A stretch of DNA of 64,000 nt from Symsagittifera roscoffensis (lineage: Eukaryota; Xenacoelomorpha; Acoela; Convolutidae): the NCBI RefSeq assembly GCF_963678635.1, contig NC_087066.1, positions 34,973,301-35,037,300 of the forward strand, given 5' to 3'. The notes beneath the pieces are model-generated. The model was not told the origin of the DNA, did no database searches, and was given only the letters and a program-made list of their open reading frames with translations. Every line of letters begins with the position of its first letter. The stretch's first letter is position 1. Shown here in pieces: positions 11,536-24,700 of this stretch. The position numbers were made by a program, and so were the translations under genes.

Positions 11536-11544
11536 GACTTATCT

Positions 11545-12535
11545 AAAAGTGGGAATATTTGCCACAGCTATTTTGCCCAGCTTAAATTCCAAGAACTGTG
11601 ATGAATTGCAACGATATTTTTCTGTTGGAAAGAGGTGTGTGAGTTTCTTTGATGTTTGTTCTTTTTCTGAAAAAACGTCACTTCAATAATTTACTTGTCG
11701 ATGTTTTTGCTAAAAGCTCTGAAAGGCAGCCCAACTGGCTGTTTCGGTGTTTTGGATTTTTGTTCAAACGTTTTCGTTACCTCCAAAACAGTGTTCAATC
11801 TTTTCTATGTGAAGATACTTTTAGGCAACCGGATGACTTTTCCCTCAATCGCAATCAATGTGTGCAGCAAAAGGTCGCAAGTTCACCCCTAGTATTGTAC
11901 CGGGGTTGGTGCGTGTTCGGTAACTAAACAATTATGATCTTTTTTCAAGAGTCCACAATTATGTTGTGAGTTACCCTTCTGTTCGGGTTTTTCAAATTGA
12001 ACCTAAACAATGCGTGCAATCCATTTGCTTCATGTAGTTGTTATCTCTTTTCACTGTTTTAACATTGTCATCTGCATATCTCATTGTTCTGACCATTGAA
12101 AACGGGGAAAAACTTGAATTACAAGATTCTTGGCCTTATCGATTGAATTCTGTGGCCTTGTCGATTGAATCGTTTTTTTTTGAATTGTTATCAAAGTAAT
12201 CCAGTCGTCAACTAGTGTGGCAATTGCACGGACAATTTTTGTCGGGGAACCTAAACTCTTGGTTAACATTTGCTTTTTTGACTTTTTTCCTGAACATAAA
12301 ATGTGTGGGTTACAAATGTCCAGATAGGTGCAGGCACTATTAATAACTGAGGTTTCGCAAATTGGAGGTATCAACATTTTTTTCTGTGACTGAGGTTGTT
12401 GATATTTTTCCTTGATCAGAGACATGACAAAAAATTAAGCAAAAGCTGATTTTGATTATTACTTCCTATCTGATAACTCAATTATTGTAAAGCATTTAAG
12501 TATTTATGGTTATTTTACAAAATTTGACTCTCCTA
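11545..12535. other. Region downstream of the host gene, no supported gene
   Basis: A 114-codon minus-strand ORF (12081-12425) has no recognisable domain or splice context. It contains a small tandem repeat of TGGCCTTRTCGATTGAAT (about 12132-12170). I see no RNA gene or transposon end. Confidence 0.3.
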
Positions 12536-12542
12536 CGCAATT

Positions 12543-12548
12543 TTTATT
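12543..12548 (-). terminator. Poly(A) signal of the FN3-like gene
   Basis: AATAAA on the minus strand lies about 150 bp past the predicted stop at 12698. It is the first such signal in a plausible 3' UTR and fits the end of a metazoan mRNA. Confidence 0.6.
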
Positions 12549-12697
12549 TACAAAATGTACAGTTTTAATTGTTTTAGAACTTCACAGTGCAGTAAAAATT
12601 TTACCGCTTAGACTTGTTTTTCAACTACCCATAAACACCAGCTTAGCTATTTTTATACAAAAATGAAATGTTAATAGTGACAACTGTTATGTGCGTG

Positions 12698-12762
12698 TCA
12701 TTGGAACAACTTTGAAATGGCCGCAGAGATCAGTACTGTTGCCCAGAAAGCGGTCCTTTTTC
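12698..12762 (-). CDS. Exon 14: hydrophobic C-terminal tail, probable GPI signal
   Basis: After a strong acceptor (TTTGTTTCAG) 65 nt encode KRTAFWATVLISAAISKLFQ and a stop. Preceded by SAAG from exon 13, this resembles a GPI-anchor signal: small omega residues, short spacer, hydrophobic end, no cytoplasmic tail. A short transmembrane segment is the alternative. Confidence 0.6.
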
Positions 12763-15700
12763 CTGAAACAAATAAAATATTGTTTTGAGTAGGTGCGCAA
12801 AATATTAAATATTTAAATTTGCATGAAGTTTGTCGAAAGTTGAATAGAAAATCTAAAACTGCAATTCACTTTTATTAGCAATTGATTTCGGGGTCAAAAA
12901 TATAGGCAAGAACCTGTACGTATCGTCCATTTTGGACAGAACTAGGGGAAAACTGAGCTGTATTCGGTGTATCAACGAAGGATCAATTTTCACGAAGGAA
13001 CGGAATAACTTGTGAGCAGTTCAACTCATTAAGGACCGACATTTCCACACACTTCTGATTAACTCCCACACCCACTTCCTTAACTTTTCAAGGAAAAAAG
13101 CTCTAGAGTAAGTCTCTGGTGATTTTTGAACCGTGGCTTGATTTTGATCAAAAAATGGGAAAAAACTAGTTCCATGGAAAGATTTGATCAACTAGAAGTA
13201 AAGTGGGCTGGCTAGCCTGCAGCACTGAGCATGAACTCATCTTCCCATTCTTCGTTCTCTCCAACACACGACTGGAAAGAGCAGAGCTGTACAGAGATGG
13301 TGTAAGTGGAGCCGGCTGTCAGTCCACTCAGGGTATACACGCAAGTGTAGATGAGTGAGTCATCACTAAGATTGCAGTCGGAACCATCGAATTGGCCACT
13401 GGTGACGGTGGAAGTACTCATTTGTTCCAGCTGGGAACAGGAATAACTTCTCAATACAAACTATTTCTAATCGGGAACTTTTTTTTTTAGAATGGAAGTT
13501 CTGGACGGAAAATTTGAAAATTCATTTTATGAATCTTGTTAGTCTTATGACGAAATAAGTTGTATGAACAGATGGTCTTATTAGCAGTCAGCAGTTAAAC
13601 TATTGACGAAAAAGATCCCTGAAAATTCCTGGATTGGACGGTGATATGCGGAGTGAGTAAATTTTGAAGATGTGCGATACCTGGTACTGGAATGCGAGTT
13701 GTGGTATGATTGGAATCTCGTCGGCCACAATGGTCACTTCACACTCAGACTCAGACATGTCCTCACAGTCGGTAGTCACATTCACCAGATAAACTTCTTC
13801 TGGAACAACTAAGATATAAAAACAAAAACACCAATTAAAATGATTCTTTCTCAATCTGGAACAATTTTTTTTTCAAATCCCAACTGGAAGCATAATAACT
13901 CTTTTCTCTCAATCGGGAAAACATATAAAAGACGTCTATGACTAAAAATCAGCTTGAAAATAACTCATGGGAGTAAATAAAGTCTCGATAGAGTGCCCCC
14001 TTTCTTTCTCCATTTAAAAATTTCCTGATTGTGAAAAATCTTGTCTTACCTTTATTTTCTTAGGTAGGAAAAGAAACACTGCGGCTTAGTTACCATTGGT
14101 CCATACCTGCAAGATTGTACTCCGCAGAAAGTGGGGCACTGATTTCAGAGTAAGGTGTGCCCATCACGTCCACTGCAGTCTTTAGGGAGAACTCCAGCAG
14201 AACCGGATCCGAATCACTGCTTGCTGACGAAATGTCCAGGCAGTGCACCCCCACAGAAAGCTGGCAACAAATTCAAATAATAAAGTGACGCTAATTAACT
14301 TTTGATGCAAAGGTTTACAGACACAGCAGTCACTGCCATCAATTTTCATGAAGCTTACAAACAGATTTTGAATTCGGTGTGATTTTTAGCAAAGATCTGA
14401 AAAATTTGAGTTCTGTTGGACAAACTAGCAACTTCAAAGCACGATTTTTGAGAAACAGATTTTTGACAAACACGCAAAATTGACTGTGATGGCGTGATGG
14501 TGTCTAAAATATCAAAAACCAAGCCAGTAGCGTACCGAGGGGGCACCGCCATCCCCCTCAATTCTGGTTGCCAAATTTTTCCAATTTTGAGGTTGGTCAG
14601 CCAAAAGTGGATTTCGCAAAGTTATACCAAAGGGGGTTCTGTTGGTCAAATCAGTTATAACTTTACGACATCCTTTTGGTATATTTTTACGACATCCATT
14701 TTTGGCTGACCAACCTCTAAACTTTTCTAAAAGCGCCTTTGGCGCCAAAATAATTAATTTTGAGGGGCGAGTGCGTGCCCGAAAAACTCGATTTTTTGGT
14801 CAAAATTTACCAAAAAACCTAAAAACGCCTTTTTTGGCCTGTTTTTGAAAAATTTGCCGGCGGCGCAGAAAATTTTCGACAAAATAAGATGCTTATAGTA
14901 TTTTCGGAGAGCTCTAAAAAAAGACCGCAAAGTTTTCAACATCCCCCCCCCCCCCCCCCTAGAAAAATATTTCTGCTGCGCATTCCACTGCAAAACCATT
15001 GATATTTTTGTCAAGAGCTTTTTCACTTCGGATTTTTGTAATTTTTTTAAATAATCCAATTTATAAATGATCAGAACATGAACATGTTTCAGTGACAATG
15101 GACATTTCGTTTTGAGCCCACTGCTGCTCGGGTATGGCTATCTCGGGTAACGGCTTTGTTAAATGTTTCAAAAAGTTTTTTTTCGTATTCTTGGCCATTT
15201 GTTCCGGCGTATCGTTCTTGGCTCATCGCTCAAAGGACTTAAGCATGACTTGAACTTAAACACTACATACATGTCCAACAGGCACGTCGCCAGAAGTGAC
15301 CACTTCACTGCCACTCTGAATCACCGTGAACTGTACAAAGTTGTAGCTGTTGTCAGAGCTGTCCGCTTGCCACCACACACAGAAGGGGGCCACAGTGCCA
15401 TTCTTGAAGAAGGCTGTCGGCTGCAAGGTGGGGGCAGGAAGAGCTAAAATCAAATTTCAAAAAAAAAGATTCATACTCACAATTGACTAGGTTCACGACA
15501 GGTTAAAATATGACCAACCTATACCTATAAGACCCACAAGAGACCCTTGGAAGGACTCGTTAAATAATCATAGATAAATGACTAATAACAAAAAAAAATC
15601 TATTAAAGTTTCGGTCAATTATTAGGATAAGAGTTTCAGGTTACACTTCAGGCAGGTTTGTCAATCCAAATCAAAGGTATGTGCAGTTAAGTACAAGGCG

Positions 15701-18700
15701 AAGACTGATAAAGGATTAGGAGAAGTTATAGGTTTCTCAAAGGTTTAGTGAACAACAGACTTCATTGCTCGATTGATGCAAATGGAATGCTTGAAGTGTT
15801 CTATGGATTGTATTATCAAGCCGTTAACAAATGTATTCCAAAGAAGGCAATTTATCGCTCTGAAGCCCCCCATTCGATGTCATTACACCCAACAAATGCT
15901 GAAAATTGTCTTTAGACGGCATTGAAACATAATTATTCTGACGAGAAAGTTAAACGCTGCAAGCAAGAATTGAATGATTCATTAGACCAGGACAAAGCCG
16001 TTTACTTTGAGTCAATCAAAGACTTCGATTTAAAAATAACTGACAAACTTCTCAAAGCGATTAATGGAAAGGCAAAAGTACCCAAGAAAATGTCATACAA
16101 AAATACCAGGTCATGCTCTGATTTTGCAATATGTTAGGCTTTTAATGAGTTTTTTTGCATCTGTGTACAAAATAGACAGCGCACCATTGAATGTTCCAAG
16201 CGAAAATTTTCCTCCATGAATAAACTTATCAGATATTTTCCCTTCGCAATGCAAAATTCTCAACGAACTGATTAAATGCAAATCAGGAACAAATTCAACT
16301 GATGTATATCTCCTAACATATTAACTTTCGTTTTACAGTTCTGCTTGAATGATATTGTTGAACTGTTCATGTGCATAGTCAGTAAAAAACAGTTTCCAGA
16401 TATCTCAAAAACAGCAGACATGAATACTTTACATAAAAAGTTTCTCGTACAAACATTAAAAATTACAGGCCCATTTCAATACTTCTTGCGCTCGCCCTTG
16501 TTTTTGAACGAGTTTTATATAATAAGATAAAAGGGTTCACTCAAAGAAATTTGCGTGAAAACCAACTTGTAATTAGAAAACATCATTCGGCTGTGACAAA
16601 ACCTAATTTTGTACTGTTATATTGTATATAAGAATTCTGTTATGTTGTATGTAAGAAATTAGAACAAAGAGAACTACCTGTCACGCTATTTTAGATGTTG
16701 CAAAAACTTTCGACTCTATTGGCCATAACATCATTTCATACAATACAAGTTTGTCAAAATAGGCTTCGACCATGAGTTTCTTCAGTTTTTGCATCTTATC
16801 TCACAAACAGAAAACAAATAGGTTTTATTTGTATTACATTGTCTCATTCCCCAATATAACAAGTGGTGGTTCACAGAGATCAGTTTTTGCACTGTTCTTG
16901 TTTTCTTTATATAAAACGATATGCCAGAAATTATTGACAACCGCTCCTATTTATATGCTGATGATACAAAAAATTTTGGAAATGGGTTTGACCTTTCTTC
17001 GATTCAAACAGATTTAAGCAATGTACTAATCTGGGCAGCAAAAACAGAATTGAATTCAATTTCGACAAGTTTGACTAAATTAGAAAACAAAAACCGAAAT
17101 AAACGATACCCTTTCAGCGATATTTCACTTTTTGATGGAGAACAAATAGTTTTAAAAGACACGGTGAAAGACTTTGGTGTTTGGTGCAATTTCAAAATGT
17201 CATGGATATAACACATCAACGAAAGGCTTAAGACAGCAAACATGCAATTTAATTACATCAGAAGCTCTGTTCGGGTTTCGCTTTATAAAAGTTGCATACT
17301 ATCAATAACTTTTTATGTATCTACAGTTTGCTTTGCGACTAAATACCAATAAAAGCGATTAGAAAAATTTCAAAGACGATGCTTAAAACAGTGTTACAAA
17401 AAACATGAATTGAATCATGAGGATTATGTTTTCCACTTGAATAAAAGCAAACTGTTGCTAATTTCCCTGACGTTATCTAAAAACCATTTGAATTTGCTGA
17501 ATAACATTGCTAATAACAAGTTTCCGATAATTTTTCTTAGTTTTGAGACAATCGACAATGGCCCTGATTCAAACCGAATGGAAAACAAGACGTTTTGAGT
17601 ATGCCACTGAAAACATGTCAACCACCCTCGCGTTATCAAACAATTTACCTGGCTGTGATCTTTTTCAAGAACCTGAAAATTTTAGAAAGAGTTTGAACCT
17701 ATTAATGTTTGACAAACTACAAACATTTAAAAACTAGAATCATCCAGAGTCTTGGTTTTTAAATTTGTTTTACTAATTTTGTTATCAATGACTAAGACCA
17801 GCTAATCCACGCCTTGCCGGCCTAATTCAATCTTATGGTTATATTTGATATTGAATTTAGAGCGATCAGTAGCCAGTCTACTCCCAAATCTACGGCGAGG
17901 CAGCTCAACCTAAGAACACTTAGTCCTTATACAGCTTCAACCGGATGCAGCGGAAAACTCTGAAAAAACCGTACATTTGCATGATAAAATTGCGAAAAAT
18001 AGCAGACTGCTCCTGTTAAATACTTCTGTCAATTTCTTGGTGCTAGTTAAACCTCAAACAAGTTACTTTGAATAAAGGCACATTTTGAGATCAAAACATC
18101 GTTTGGCTGCAAGCAGTTTAAGCATTCCAAGAAATCGAGAACGCTAGGCAATTGGTTTTTTTTTCGCAAAGATGTGAATTGACTTTGGCAATATTCTATT
18201 GAATGACCATCGCAAATTATTTCGATCCGTACTTTTTGGCCGTTTTCAGCGTTTTTTCATTATACTGATAGATCTACATAACAGGTAATTTTTGTTGGGA
18301 AAAATTGGTACTTTTTCAATTTGTTTAGACGCCTGCTTAAAACTAAACAAGGGTAGCCTAGCCGTTGATGAGCGTTTAGCATTAAACTCTCTGATCAGAC
18401 TAATTAGAACAGCCAGAAAAATTTCTCTTTTTCAAGTTGTGTCGCTTCTTGTGTTCGATTTTATGGTCGCACCGATCTCAAAAAAAGAGAAAGAAGGTTG
18501 AAAAAATTCTACGTTAGTCACTCGAAAAAATTTTAGTTTCAAAAACATTTTAATTGATCATAAGGTCAGCATTTTATAGCCTGAAATTCAAAGCAAGTAC
18601 TCAAAACAAATGTAATTGTCATTGAGACAAATTGCTTTTTTTTGAAGGTCAAACTAAACCAAGTCTAACCAAAACAGAGAGGAAAACGAGTAAAATAAGG

Positions 18701-21700
18701 CATCAACCCCAAATTTTTTTCTCATTTCAAAACAAGGGTATGTGCGGGGCTTAAACCTAAGTCAAACACATCAACCAATTTTTTAGCATTTGGTTTCGCC
18801 CACTTGGTCAACTGGTCTTTGTTTCCAGCCTTTACCAGAGACGAAGGAGCCAGAGCGAGCTGTCCTAACAAGGTGAAACGTGCACATCATCTTTCATATT
18901 ACTTAATTTAACGATACATGCGAGAATGTAATTGCCTCGCGGTCTGCCGGGTTCAATAAATCATACAGCATTCTCCGTTCTGACAATTAGTTTTCCACTT
19001 TGCACGCATAAAAGAGCATAAGTAAAGGAGCATAAACTTGTATCTAACGCGACCAGGTATCGTCAGACTACAACTGCGCACGAGCAAACCTCTCTTAGGA
19101 TCAAAGTGTTCCCTGAATAGAGCAGAGGAAAACTTGCAGCGTACTGCTCAAGCAAAAAAAATGAAAATTTACGCTTGTAAATCACGTGAAGTGGTAGTTA
19201 CTGAAGTGATGGGATTGGCGTTCAAAGCCTGCTCAACTAAGCAGAGTGTTGCTCCTAGCAAAACTTCCAAATCCCGCCTGCTGCCTAGTTTGTCAAGGAG
19301 CACACGCTTAACGCTGAGGACGAGGCGCTCCGAAGAGCCACCTTGGTGTGCTGCACTGGCTGGACATAATTTTCAGACAATGCCTTTATGCATAAAGACG
19401 GTTGGCTTCGTCTGGTTCCAGTTTTGATACAGGCTACCAATTAGTTCTTTTTCTGTGCCGACGTTTTTGGCTCCGTTATTGGACGCAATGAAACGTTTTA
19501 TACCCATCACACATGAGCTGGTGTGTTATGATGGCTTAACCACGAGGTGTACAGCCCTGGCTGTGCGTTAAATAAAAAAACGCACTTTTACTCAGTGCTC
19601 CCTCAATTGGAAACGTAATATGGTCAAAATATTCCAAGCTTGTTAAGGCAGATGGCATTTGCTTAAAGCAAAGGAAATTGACAGATCTATCGTCCAAAAA
19701 TGGCTTGACTGTAATTATTCTCCGCTTTCGACATGTAACGCAATGGTTTTCAGTAGACTTCAGAAGTCGACGCAACCCGAAATAGCGTATTTTAAGTTTA
19801 TCACTGAGCGCATACGGTCAGACTTGTGATGAAAATGATCAAGATAGACGTTTTGAGCCAGCAATCGAACTTTTTTTGCCGGTCATAAGTCAAAATGGGG
19901 TGTTTAGCATCAAACCTGATGTCAAATAAACGTCCTATGCAGCCATTAGACGGTAAGATACCACCGCGAGTCAACAAAGAGGATAACGTCGTTTTGTTGT
20001 TGCAGCTTTTAATGGATTTTCAGGAAGTAATTTGTTTCATTTCAACGGGAATTAAGGTAATTTGAGCAAGGTGTACAAGCTTCTTTTCCACAAAATCTAG
20101 CTCGAAAAGATATGTGATCTCAGTAGTAGTACCGCAAAATTATGCATGTGAGGGCAGCACCCCTAACATACAAGCAGTCTTAACGTCTTTTGCCAGTCAA
20201 ATTCATCGTCAGGAAAATTTACTTACGCAACATCGCTGACACAATAGATTGTGCCTCCAAACAAAAATCGACATCGCATGAGGGACTTTTTGACCGAATT
20301 TTATGGATGACTCCATGATTGCGTTTAAAAGGCAAATTGGCAGTACTAAGAATGCTCGGCCAAATAACCCAGCTGCTATCTATGAGAACTTCCGCAAAGA
20401 TCCCCTGTGCATTGGTGTCAGCTGGGTTATCGCCGCTCAGGATATGGTGTCGCGCATCAAGTGTAGTAGATTCGAGCATTCCGCCGACGCAGTTACCAAC
20501 AAAAACAGCAACGTATCATTCGAGTTGAGCTACTGCAAATCGTGATGCTATCTATCCACAATAAAAATTTTTCACTTGAACTGTGATTGCCTACACCAAT
20601 CTTTTTTTCAATCATGTGGCGTATAGAACAACTTCAGTAGAAATAACGCTTTCTTTGGCACAACACGCGCTATACCAAAGATAAATAGATTTGAGTTTCG
20701 CGCAAGCTTGTGAGTTGCACTCGCAAAAACCCAACCGCGCGGAAGACTTCTTGGAAAGTATCATTGAACAATTGAAGCAGAATAGAATCCACAGGTTCTC
20801 TGAAGTCATTGTGGGGAATTGATAGTTGTCCTCACAGAAAGAGGCTGGATTAAACCTTTCGATAAATCATTGTATCATTTTTGACCCCTTATCCTCCGAA
20901 TTTGTTTTTTTTTATAAAAGTTGAGCCGTAACTTTGTACGGGGCTAGTAAACCAATAGGACAAAACGTCATCAAAATGATCAAGCCACAGATCTCAAAAT
21001 AATTCGTTTTCCGCCTTAACCAGACGGTTATTGACACGTCGGCTCACAACCAATGTGTGATACACACGATCCAATTTAAGACCTAAAACGTGCGACTGAC
21101 AATTGTTCATTCTAACATGATTTTAACAATTGAAGGTTTCTCACTGACTTTAGTGTTCATTGCCACTGTTATCTCTTCAACATTACAGAAAAACAAAGCA
21201 TAAAAATTGTCGAATCAAAACCGTACAATTATACATCTTGAACGAAATGCGACTAATTCCAAATGTTTGCTCAATGGCTTCAAGCGAGACTCAGTAATTT
21301 TCCCAATAAAACTTTTCGGTAACCATGCTTCTTCAGGGTTTGCGAAATAGCTATCTTTTATCGTTTTCGAGCTTGTCGGCTATTCGCATTCGCCGCAGAT
21401 ATGGTGAGTGTACTAATGGCCAACCCTGTCTGGGGTGAAAACCTCCCACCAAAAAAAACGAAGCATTTGATCTCGGCCGAGGACTCCTACTTGGAGGAAC
21501 ATAACCTCGATATCCGCGGTGATGGCCTTATTTGTGCTCTCTGATGTGCAATAATACGAATATCTGGTTTTCGAGTAGTTTCTGAACCACCAATTGAAAT
21601 TGATTCAAGGATGTACCGTGAAACTTAGCAACCCTGTTAAGTAAGCAGCGCTCTTCAACGGCCTATTTGATTTTAAAACTGGTTGGTTGGAAAGAGGTCA

Positions 21701-24700
21701 CACGCCATTTGTTCACGCTCATGGAACATGCGGCTCGACATGAGCTTGCCTGATGCCCTGACTCCTTGTATCTTTCACGCATTGTTTCTGAAATGAGCGT
21801 GATTATCTGCGGCGAAGTGGGAAGAGACTAGCTTAAAGGCCTCATAAGGATCACCTATTGAAACAACCGTACGCTAGGTGGAAAGAACATGGTGAGTTAC
21901 AAATTTTTCATTAGAGGAATTCAACCCGTCGAACGGCGTGGTAGTAACCTAGTCCTTAGATATTTTTCATTTTTTCTTAGTCGCCCTGTAAGGCCATTAT
22001 AGCAATATATATCTTGCAGCTCATGTTTTTCAATGCGTTTTGTACCAATAAGAAGGTTGTCTTTCACATAAATCTCCATAATTTAGGACCTAGACTAGCT
22101 AAATTTGGCTTAGACTAGACCTTAGGTTTGACTGGCTGAAATTTATGGCATTGGAACTACTGATGAATAAGTTGACTCACCAATCAATTTGAAGCAGCTA
22201 GCGAGAGATACTGATAACCAAGAAAGTGTGGATGTTCCGTCATAAAAACCAACTTCAAGAAACTTGTGCAATTCAAAATAAACTAACTGAACGTAGCGCA
22301 TGTTCGTTTTTTTGAAAGTAGCTTGAGACCAAAGTCATGCATTTTTTGTACAGCTGACACGGCGGAAAGCTAGCCTTGCTCTTGTATTTGCTATTGCTCA
22401 TTGCGCTTGATACAATTGTGGTTACCGGCTCATTATTTGCTTGCATTTGGGTTTGAAAAAATAGCGAGCAAACTTTCGTGCTTTCCGCCTTCACCTTTAA
22501 CCAATTCATGAAATCTAAAAGTCTAAGATGCCGCTGTTTTGCTTAACAGTATGCGTTGAGAAGGCTTCGTTCAAATTCGGCGGAGGCTTGCTGACAGCTT
22601 GGTTCAAAAAAGTCACAATTTTAAGATCATCGTGAATTGACACAGTTTTAAAGACTGCAATCAGCCGTGAAACAGCGGAAGGGAGGCAACTGAGATTCTC
22701 TGAACTATTCGTTTGAAAGGAGGAGAGTTGGCTAACTTATCCAATTGAGCTTCGACAGCAGTATTAAGCTCGCCATACAAATGTTTCAGCAGGGTAGCAA
22801 TTTCATTGCTGTTAAAACCTCCCCTTTAACCGTATTCGTCGATAGCTGCTTTAGCTACGAGATTAAAAGCGTCTTTAGGTAAGTTAGTTTTTTGTCACTC
22901 AGAAGTCCGCAGTCAAGTTTTGGCTTAAAGTATCCAAACTGTTCGTGCCAGTTCAGAACACTTTGGAACTTTTTTTTCGATAACTAGTTCGACTTGAGTA
23001 AAACTTAGTAATATTTAGTTTATAAAATAAGTTTTAAGTTATTAAAAGCATGCTCGGTCGATTTACTCGCTCGAACATGGACAAAAAATCAGTAAATTCA
23101 AACCGGTTTTCTCTACACTGCAAAAACCGTTGAAGGACTTCAATTTGATTATAACTCGACTCATTGCATGATTATTTGTGGTACCTGACATTGCTTGGAA
23201 AACAAAATAAAAAAAAACAAATCAAACACCCGAATACAAAGTTCCTCTCCGTTTTCAATATTGGGAACAAAAAATGGCTGCAAAAATTTGGTTCCATTCC
23301 TCCAAAGAGATTTTTTTCTCGGTGCAATTTACTGTCTTACAATTTTGTTCAGGTAGTCTGACACTCTAAGTTAGGTATAAGAACTCTAGGTTATAAGAAT
23401 GGTAAATGATAGCACATCGTATGACTAAAAATTTTATAATTTTTTTCTACTTGTCTTGAATTTTTGGGTACAAAATTGTTGTTGTATGGTCTTTCCCCAT
23501 TTATAAATGAAAGCCATAGGGAAATTATAAAATAGTGCTGGAATATTCAACGAAATCTAAAAAGATAGTCTCAAAAAATCATTGAGCATCATTGAGAACC
23601 GTAAGCCGAAAAGAAAATAATAAACGTACCATTCCAACATTTTAATGTTTTGTACAGTTATAATTTTCTCGGACACGTAATAAAACGTCGGAAGCCGGCA
23701 GCTTACGAGTGATGAAGTAGTTCAGCACATGTGAGCTGTTCTCCCCACACGCATTGAGAGTAGCAGCTGAGAACTCATACACAGCCCCGTACTTGGGCAT
23801 CTCGTTTGATGCACTCTGTGTGTCAGGCTGATTAATAGAAATGTCGAATTTGGCGTCGTTGGTTCCGAACTCCGAGTACTGTACGAGAATGGAGGTGTAG
23901 CCAGAGTGTGCCGGGATAGTCACGGAGACGTCCACTGACTTGTCAGAAGGACTAGGCGATGTCTCAACGACCGATATGCTATTGGGTGGCAAAGTTTCTA
24001 AATATTTAAGAGGCTTTTATAAAGTTGTTGGCTCGTGTAACAAACCTTGAACATTGTATAGTTTAGGGGTAGATTTTGGGAGGAAGGGCTTGGAGGCTTC
24101 CGCCCTTTTTTTTGGCGATTCGACGGATCAATTGAGCAATCTCGCGTGGGGGAGGGGAGATAGCTCGCTAGGTACTTGATACATTTACATTCAGAGTACA
24201 CTCACATGTACACTCAAAAAGTGAAAAAAGAATCAATCAAACTGAGGCACATAGAGCGAAGTTTTTCTGCCCTAAGTAGAAAAAAAGCTATTGCGTACAT
24301 TATTACGGCGCTGCGGAGAACAGTTTTTGGTATTCATAAACAAGGCTACCGGTCTAACCCTGGTAACTCGCTGTTTTAGTTATTCTTCTTCAAAATTTTT
24401 CTCGATACTCATATAAAATGAAACTCAGTCGGTCAATTGATTGAGTGTTATGAACATATCAACCATTTATATGCGTTGGTGACGTCTTTTGTAGCGTCTT
24501 AGCGTTTTTGATTGGGGGGGGGGATAGCTCAATTGGTCAATACGAGGGGGGAGGTTGCTCAATTGATCCAATTCGACCGTCTCGCCAACCAAAGGTATTG
24601 CTTGGTATTTTGATGATTTCCCTTTTCGGCGCTGAATCATAAAGTTTTTCTAAAAGCGTCTTTAGAGCTAAAATATATTATACTAGAAAGATAGCGCGCG

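Larger units (their letters stand above)
19500..22950 (-). mobile_element. Decayed BEL/Pao-type LTR retrotransposon
   Basis: On the minus strand fragments occur in BEL/Pao order: gag-like region (22560-22900), gag zinc-knuckle-like segment (22273-22509), RNase H region (20612-20809), the NPAD motif segment (20219-20479) and integrase zinc-binding domain (19536-19775). RT motifs between 20.9 and 22.2 kb were not recognisable. Many frameshifts show it is old. It lies in intron 9, in the same direction as the gene. Confidence 0.65.

Noticed and set aside
12081-12425. 114-codon minus ORF downstream of the FN3-like gene
   Set aside because: No domain, no related copy, and it lies past the gene's poly(A) signal. 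It was left as unsupported.
13212-13454. Taking the ORF 13212-13454 as the true C-terminus
   Set aside because: Its N-terminal codons run through the acceptor of exon 13, and an in-phase tail exon exists at 12762. It is kept only as the alternative ending.
19038-19427. 129-codon plus ORF
   Set aside because: Basic, low-complexity product opposite the BEL relic. No domain or start context.
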